This document shows, piece by piece, positions 1 to 5,012 of a stretch of DNA of 5,012 nucleotides. Under the pieces are notes generated by a model. It saw only the letters and a list, made by a program, of their open reading frames with translations. It ran no database searches and was not told the DNA's origin. The position numbers and the translations under genes are program-made. Where the stretch lies: NCBI GenBank assembly GCA_944342125.1, contig CALVMF010000085.1, forward strand, positions 1-5,012, in the 5' to 3' direction. The DNA comes from an uncultured Bacilli bacterium. GTDB lineage: Bacteria > Bacillota_I > Bacilli_A > RFN20 > CAG-826. Every line of letters starts with the position of its first letter. Position 1 is the stretch's first letter.

Positions 1-1251
1 ATCGAAAGCTATGAAATTGAATGTCGCGACACTAAAAATGGTAAAGAATATTTAACTCCAGATGTTCCTAATATTGGACTTGAAGCAAAACAACATCTCG
101 ACGATAGAGGAATTGTTTTCCCAGGAACTGATGTTAAAGAAGGCGATATTCTCGTTGGTAAAGTTACTCCAAAGGGAGCAAGTGAACCTTCTCCAGATCA
201 AAAATTACTCGATGCTATTTTTGGCGATAAATCCAAAGATGGAAAGGATTCATCTTTAAGAGTTCCTCATGGTGGAGCTGGTACAGTTTTAGATGTTAAA
301 GTCTTCACAAGAGAGAATAAAGATGAGCTTTCTGCGGGCGTAAATATTAAAGTAAGGGTTTATGTCGCTCAAAAGAGAAAGATTTCTGAAGGTGATAAGA
401 TGTCAGGAAGACACGGAAATAAAGGTGTTATTTCCCGTATCGTTCCAGTTGAAGATATGCCATTCTTACCAGATGGTACACCAGTCGATATTCTTTTAAA
501 CCCACAAGGTGTTCCTAGCCGTATGAACATCGGACAAATTCTTGAAGTTCATTTGGGTATGGCTTGTAAGGCTTTAGGTGGCTTAAAAATAGCAACCCCA
601 GTTTTTGATGGCATTTCAAATGATGAAATCAATGAAATGATGAATGAAGCTAAGATGCCAAAAGATGGTAAATATACCTTATATGATGGCAGAACTGGTG
701 AAAAATTCGATGATAGAATTAACGTTGGCGTCATGTATATGATTAAACTTGTCCACATGGTCGATGATAAACTTCACGCTCGTGCTACTGGACCATATTC
801 AATGGTTACTCAACAACCTCTTGGAGGTAAGGCACAAAATGGTGGACAAAGATTTGGTGAAATGGAAGTTTGGGCACTTGAAGCTTATGGTGCTGCTAAC
901 ATTCTCCAAGAAATGATGACTATTAAATCAGATGATAGAGTTGGAAGAAGAAAGGCTTACGAATCAATTATCAAAGGCAATCCACTTCCTAAACCATCAA
1001 TTCCAGAAGCATTTAAAGTTTTAACTAAAGAACTTATGGGTCTAGGAATGGATGTTGAATTATTCTCCAAAGATGGACACGTTGTTGATATGGATAGCTT
1101 AGCTAGACAAACTCAACAAGAAGAACAACGCTCTATGAACTCTCTTAGAAACATTGGCTCTGAGTCAAGCAGTGAAAGAAATGCTCTCCTTATGGATGCT
1201 GACGACTCTGGCAGTTTCTCAGATGATACATTAGATGACTTATTTAACTAA
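1..1251 (+). CDS. rpoB: RNA polymerase beta subunit, C-terminal part (5' end outside window)
   Basis: Beta subunit of DNA-dependent RNA polymerase, which with beta' forms the active-site cleft of the cytoplasmic enzyme. The reading frame is open from base 1 to TAA at 1249-1251, giving 416 residues, roughly the last third of a typical 1,200-residue Firmicutes protein. Numbering from the window's first codon, residues 52-58 read VGKVTPK and 86-91 RVPHGG. The active-site block KRKISEGDKMSGRHGNKG starts at K125; K125 and K133 match E. coli K1065 and K1073. NPQGVPSRMNIGQ follows at 167-179. H259, in LHARATGPYS, matches E. coli H1237. QQPLGGKAQNGGQRFGEMEVW spans 271-291, and the C-terminal clamp/anchor block VLTKELMGLGMDVEL comes next. 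The last 17 residues form an Asp/Ser-rich acidic tail ending DDLFN. The large insertion seen in E. coli beta before RVPHGG is absent, as in Firmicutes. The rifampicin-binding region is not in the window. An ATG at 400 is internal, not the start. rpoC follows after 17 bases, presumably in the same operon. Confidence 0.98.
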   Translation: MESYEIECRDTKNGKEYLTPDVPNIGLEAKQHLDDRGIVFPGTDVKEGDILVGKVTPKGASEPSPDQKLLDAIFGDKSKDGKDSSLRVPHGGAGTVLDVKVFTRENKDELSAGVNIKVRVYVAQKRKISEGDKMSGRHGNKGVISRIVPVEDMPFLPDGTPVDILLNPQGVPSRMNIGQILEVHLGMACKALGGLKIATPVFDGISNDEINEMMNEAKMPKDGKYTLYDGRTGEKFDDRINVGVMYMIKLVHMVDDKLHARATGPYSMVTQQPLGGKAQNGGQRFGEMEVWALEAYGAANILQEMMTIKSDDRVGRRKAYESIIKGNPLPKPSIPEAFKVLTKELMGLGMDVELFSKDGHVVDMDSLARQTQQEEQRSMNSLRNIGSESSSERNALLMDADDSGSFSDDTLDDLFN

Positions 1252-1253
1252 TT

Positions 1254-1260
1254 AGGGAGG
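1254..1260 (+). promoter_or_regulatory. Shine-Dalgarno site of rpoC, fixing a GTG start
   Basis: AGGGAGG lies in the 17-base spacer after the rpoB stop and is a close match to the anti-Shine-Dalgarno complement AGGAGG. Eight bases separate it from the GTG at 1269-1271, which is near-optimal spacing. No ATG is available in this frame between the in-frame upstream stop (TAA at 1242-1244) and the conserved N-terminal residues, so GTG is the only well-placed start. The next residues, FDVEKL, align with the start of B. subtilis beta' (MLDV...). The rest of the spacer holds no visible promoter or terminator, consistent with read-through from rpoB. Confidence 0.9.
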
Positions 1261-1268
1261 ACAAGTTT

Positions 1269-4200
1269 GTGTTTGATGTTGAAAAATTAGCTAGCATTAA
1301 AGTTGGTCTAGCTTCTCCTGATAAAATTAGAGAATGGTCTCATGGTGAAGTAACAAAACCTGAAACCATCAATTACCGTAGCCAAAAGCCAGAAATGGAT
1401 GGCTTATTCTGCGAAAAGATTTTTGGTCCTAGTAAGGACTATGAATGTCATTGCGGAAAATATAAGAAAATTAGATATGCTGGTGTTGTTTGTGAAAAAT
1501 GTGGCGTTGAAGTCATCTCAAAAGAAGTTAGAAGAGAGAGAATGGGTCACATTGAACTTGCTTCACCTTGCTCTCACATTTGGTATTTAAAAGGTATACC
1601 TTCTAGAATGGGTCTTGTTCTTGATGTTTCTCCTAAAGCTCTTGAAGAAGTTATCTATTTTAGCGCTCATATCTGTTTAAATCCAGGTACTTGTAAAGCC
1701 TTATATTACAAACAATTTTTAGATGATAGAATCGGTAGAGAAACCTTTACAATTGCAATCAAAGAAATCGATGCCGACTTAGATAAAGATTCTTTTGAAC
1801 ATACAAAAGCAACCGAACTTTTAAGTAGACTTGCTAATCCACAAGATCCATTTGATTTCTTCGCTTGTGCTGAATTTATTTCAGATCATACTGGGGCTGA
1901 ATTTGGTGAAGGTGCTGAAGCTATTAAAAGACTTTTAAAAGAAGTTCAAATTAACGACGTTAAAACAAAAGACGATGAAGGAAATGATGTTTTAATTGAA
2001 GGTGAATTCACTAAAGTTAGTAAGGAAATTAAAGGTGCTAGCGGTCAAAAACTTCAAAAATTGATCAAAAGACTCGAAATTTTGGATGCATTTAGAAAAT
2101 CCAACAACAAACCTGAATGGATGATTTTAGATGCTCTTCCAGTTATACCACCAGATTTAAGACCAATGCTTCAACTTGATGGTGGTAGATTTGCAACTAG
2201 CGATTTAAATGATTTATATAGAAGAATCATTACTCGTAACAATCGTTTAAAGAAATTAATTGATCTTGGTGCTCCTTACGTTATCTTAATGAACGAAAAG
2301 AGAATGCTCCAAGAAGCAGTTGATGCTTTAATCGATAATGGTAGAAGAAATGGTAAACCAGTCACTGGTCCTAATGGACGTCCTCTTAAATCACTTAGTG
2401 GTGCTTTAAAAGGTAAACAAGGTAGATTTAGACAAAACTTACTCGGTAAGAGAGTCGACTACTCTGGTCGTTCAGTCATCGCTATTGGACCAACTTTAAA
2501 AATGTATCAATGTGGTCTTCCTAGAGAAATGGCAATTAATCTTTTAAGACCATATATTGCTGCCGTTTTAATTAAAGAAGGTAAATGTTTATTACATAGA
2601 CAAGCTGATAAGAAGATTGATGCTAAAGATAGCGATGTCTACGATGTTGTTGAAAAGATTATTTCTGAACACCCAGTTTTATTAAACCGTGCTCCTACCT
2701 TACATAGACTTGGTATTCAAGCTTTCCAACCAATCCTTGTTGAAGGAAGAGCTATTAGACTTCACCCACTCGTTTGTACTGGATTTAACGCCGACTTCGA
2801 TGGTGACCAAATGGCTGTCCACGTTCCACTTTCTAAAGCTGCTCAAGAAGAAGCTTTGGATTTAATGCTAGCAAGTAACAATATTCTTGCTCCAAAAGAT
2901 GGAAAACCTATCGTTACCCCATCTCAAGATATCTTAATTGGTAACTATTACCTCACTATGGAAGCTTCCAAAGAAGACTTCTTAAAGCAAGCTGATAAGT
3001 TTGAAAGTGTAGGCGACACCGAAAGAGCTGAACAATATCGTAAATTCGCTCTTATGGAAGGTAAGGTATTTAAAGATATCAATGAATGCTATAAATCCTA
3101 TGAATTAGGTAATATTCATTTACACAATAGAATCGCTATTCCAGGAAGAGAAATGAAGAGAAGTTCATTCACCGAAGAAATGAATAATTCTTATCTCATC
3201 ACAACTGTTGGTAAAGTTATCTTTAACTTTGCTTTCCCATCAGATTTCCCATATATTAACGATGTTTCTAGCGAAAACTTAAAACGAAACAAAGAAGAAT
3301 TCTTCGTTAAGAAAGGAACAAATATTCCTGAATATATCGCTTCTTTACCAATTAAAGAACCAATTGGTAAAAAACAAATTACTTCAATTATTAACGAAGT
3401 CTATCAAGTTTATGGAACTACTAAAACTAGTGCTGTTCTTGATAAGATCAAAGACCAAGGTTATAAATTCTCAACAATTAGTGGCTTAACTGTTGCAATC
3501 AGTGATATTTATGTCGTCAAAGAAAAGAATGACATGATCAAAAAGGGAGACGAAAGAGTTGCTCAAATTGAAAAACTTTACGAAAAAGGCTTCTTAACTG
3601 ATGCTGAAAGACACTTAAAAGTCGTTGATGTATGGAACCAAGTTAATGGTATGGTTGCTGATGATGTTCAAGATACATTATCAAAAGACAAGCGAAATCC
3701 ACTCTTTATCATGTGGAACTCTGGCGCTAGAGGTTCGAAGTCTAACTTCGCTCAACTTATGGGTATGAGAGGTCTTATGGCTTCTACAAGTGGTGATACA
3801 ATCGAACTTCCAGTTAAATCTTGTTTCCGTGAAGGTCTTAACGTCGCTGAATTCTTCACTGGTACACACGGCGCTAGAAAAGGTGGTGCTGATACTGCAT
3901 TAAAGACCGCTGACTCAGGATACTTAACAAGAAGACTTGTTGACGTTTCTCAAGATGTTATCGTAAGAGAAGAAGATTGCCATACTGATCATGGAACAAT
4001 CGTCAAAGATATTATTAACACTGCACAAAACCAAGTTATCGTTTCTTTAGAGGATAGATTAATTGGTCGTTATTCTTGCCACGATATCTTAAATCCTGAA
4101 ACTGGTGAAGTTATCGTAAAAGGTAATACCATGATTGATGAAAAACTCGCTAAAGATATCGTTAATGCCGGTATTAAAGAAGTTGAAATTAGATCCTTAT

Positions 4201-5012
4201 TTGGATGTCAAACTAAAGATGGCGTCTGTCAACATTGTTATGGACGTAACCTTGCAACTGGTAAACCTGTTGAAATTGGTGAAGCTGTTGGTATTATGGC
4301 TGCTCAATCAATCGGTGAACCAGGTACCCAACTTACCATGAGAACTTTCCACTCTGGCGGTGTTGCAACTAGCGAAGATATTACCCAAGGTCTCCCAAGA
4401 GTCCAAGAACTTTTCGAAGCTAGAAATCCAAAAGGTGAAGCTACAATTTCTGAAATCAGTGGTAAAATTACTAACATTGAAGAAAAGAATGGTATCAATG
4501 TTGTTACAGTTACTAATGATCTTGAAGAAAAGACATACACAACCAATTTCGGTGCTAGACTTAGAGTTAAAGTTGGCGATGAAATCAAAAATGGTGGAAA
4601 AATCACCGAAGGTGCTATTTCACCTAAGAAACTTCTTGAAGTTAGCGATGTTACTTCAGTTCAAAGCTATATTATTAAAGAAGTTCAAAAAGTTTATAGA
4701 GTTCAAGGTATCGCAATTAGCGATAAACATATTGAAGTTATCGTCCGTCAAATGTTAAGAAAAGTTGTCATTATTGATGGTGGTGACACAGATATGATTC
4801 CTGGAACTAGAGTTTCACTTCCAGAATTCACAAGAAACAACAAGGCTGCTTTACTTGCTGGTAAACGTCCAGCAGTTGCTAGACCACTTGTTCTTGGTAT
4901 TACTAAAGCTGCTCTTGAAACTGATTCATTCTTATCAGCTGCATCCTTCCAAGAAACAACTCGTGTTCTTACAGATGCTGCAATTAAAGGAAAGACTGAC
5001 CCATTACACGGC
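1269..5012 (+). CDS. rpoC: RNA polymerase beta' subunit (3' end outside window)
   Basis: Beta' subunit of RNA polymerase; carries the catalytic magnesium site, bridge helix, trigger loop and most of the clamp. Starts at GTG 1269 and stays open for 1,248 codons to the window edge with no frameshift (frame checked line by line). Domains in order: zinc-binding domain with C60, C62, C75, C78; clamp with RRERMGHIELASP; PVIPPDLRPM at 291-300; sigma-binding clamp helices at about 314-357, where R323, R326, E343, R345 and A350 match E. coli sigma contacts R275, R278, E295, R297, A302; switch 2 GKRVDYSGRSVI at 393-404; catalytic NADFDGD with D509, D511, D513; SGARG with R821; bridge helix THGARKG at 866-872; second zinc site C904, C980, C987, C990; trigger loop with M1024, R1025, H1028. 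The last residues, AAIKGKTDPLHG, precede the usual LKENV block, so about 40-60 residues are missing. No SI3 insertion is present. The protein is about 90 residues longer than B. subtilis beta' to the same point, mostly from two insertions (about residues 140-205 and 566-597). Confidence 0.98.
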   Translation, partial: MFDVEKLASIKVGLASPDKIREWSHGEVTKPETINYRSQKPEMDGLFCEKIFGPSKDYECHCGKYKKIRYAGVVCEKCGVEVISKEVRRERMGHIELASPCSHIWYLKGIPSRMGLVLDVSPKALEEVIYFSAHICLNPGTCKALYYKQFLDDRIGRETFTIAIKEIDADLDKDSFEHTKATELLSRLANPQDPFDFFACAEFISDHTGAEFGEGAEAIKRLLKEVQINDVKTKDDEGNDVLIEGEFTKVSKEIKGASGQKLQKLIKRLEILDAFRKSNNKPEWMILDALPVIPPDLRPMLQLDGGRFATSDLNDLYRRIITRNNRLKKLIDLGAPYVILMNEKRMLQEAVDALIDNGRRNGKPVTGPNGRPLKSLSGALKGKQGRFRQNLLGKRVDYSGRSVIAIGPTLKMYQCGLPREMAINLLRPYIAAVLIKEGKCLLHRQADKKIDAKDSDVYDVVEKIISEHPVLLNRAPTLHRLGIQAFQPILVEGRAIRLHPLVCTGFNADFDGDQMAVHVPLSKAAQEEALDLMLASNNILAPKDGKPIVTPSQDILIGNYYLTMEASKEDFLKQADKFESVGDTERAEQYRKFALMEGKVFKDINECYKSYELGNIHLHNRIAIPGREMKRSSFTEEMNNSYLITTVGKVIFNFAFPSDFPYINDVSSENLKRNKEEFFVKKGTNIPEYIASLPIKEPIGKKQITSIINEVYQVYGTTKTSAVLDKIKDQGYKFSTISGLTVAISDIYVVKEKNDMIKKGDERVAQIEKLYEKGFLTDAERHLKVVDVWNQVNGMVADDVQDTLSKDKRNPLFIMWNSGARGSKSNFAQLMGMRGLMASTSGDTIELPVKSCFREGLNVAEFFTGTHGARKGGADTALKTADSGYLTRRLVDVSQDVIVREEDCHTDHGTIVKDIINTAQNQVIVSLEDRLIGRYSCHDILNPETGEVIVKGNTMIDEKLAKDIVNAGIKEVEIRSLFGCQTKDGVCQHCYGRNLATGKPVEIGEAVGIMAAQSIGEPGTQLTMRTFHSGGVATSEDITQGLPRVQELFEARNPKGEATISEISGKITNIEEKNGINVVTVTNDLEEKTYTTNFGARLRVKVGDEIKNGGKITEGAISPKKLLEVSDVTSVQSYIIKEVQKVYRVQGIAISDKHIEVIVRQMLRKVVIIDGGDTDMIPGTRVSLPEFTRNNKAALLAGKRPAVARPLVLGITKAALETDSFLSAASFQETTRVLTDAAIKGKTDPLHG

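Noticed and set aside
400..402. ATG as a possible start of a separate 283-residue protein
   Set aside because: The frame is open upstream to base 1 and codes for conserved beta sequence (RVPHGG, KRKISEGDK), so this is an internal methionine of rpoB and not a start.
1252..1268. Possible promoter or terminator between rpoB and rpoC
   Set aside because: The 17-base spacer is almost filled by the Shine-Dalgarno site and its spacing, and shows no hairpin or T-run.
3736..3750. Small inverted repeat CGAAG/CTTCG with a 5-base loop
   Set aside because: Five base pairs within conserved rpoC coding sequence, with no T-tract and no extension of the stem; expected by chance.
4304..4606. A 100-codon open frame on the - strand
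   Set aside because: It lies wholly inside the trigger-loop region of rpoC, antisense to strongly conserved sequence, and its product is a low-complexity Ser/Leu/Val string typical of an antisense shadow.
4360..4758. A 132-codon + strand open frame in another frame of rpoC
   Set aside because: Its Lys/Leu-rich product is what out-of-frame AT-rich coding sequence gives. The overlapping rpoC frame matches the beta' family throughout.

Overview
The window is ordinary housekeeping sequence: the 3' end of rpoB (RNA polymerase beta subunit), a 17-base spacer, and most of rpoC (beta' subunit), both on the + strand. Together they form the catalytic heart of bacterial RNA polymerase. About 99.7% of the window is coding. 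I found no mobile element, CRISPR array, RNA gene, terminator or other novel system.

Organism. The sequence is AT-rich (a few hand-counted lines range from about 25 to 40% GC). Arginine is mostly AGA and codons tend to end in A or T. Both proteins have the Firmicutes/Bacilli architecture: beta lacks the large insertion that E. coli carries before the RVPHGG motif, and the beta' trigger loop lacks the E. coli SI3 insertion. Some positions, such as GGKAQNGG in beta, recall Mollicutes-like lineages. However, every tryptophan is TGG, no in-frame TGA occurs in about 1,660 codons, and rpoB ends in TAA. This argues against a Mycoplasma/Spiroplasma (code 4) genome. My best guess is a low-GC Bacilli lineage near the Erysipelotrichales/RF39/Acholeplasma group, possibly uncultured. 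This placement is inference from remembered alignments, not from a tree.

Layout. Bases 1-1251 are the last 416 codons of rpoB plus its stop; its start and the rifampicin region lie upstream of the window. Bases 1252-1268 are the intergenic spacer with a strong Shine-Dalgarno sequence. Bases 1269-5012 are rpoC from its GTG start, open to the window edge (1,248 codons, with probably some 40-60 codons missing). The short spacer and lack of a terminator or evident promoter between the genes fit the usual co-transcribed rpoB-rpoC operon.

The points worth a second look are modest. Beta' has two apparent insertions relative to Bacillus subtilis. There are also a few substitutions at usually conserved positions, in the bridge helix, in the residue before SGARG, and in the NPLGVPSRM motif of beta. 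All key catalytic, zinc-binding and sigma-contact residues that I could place are intact, so both genes look functional.
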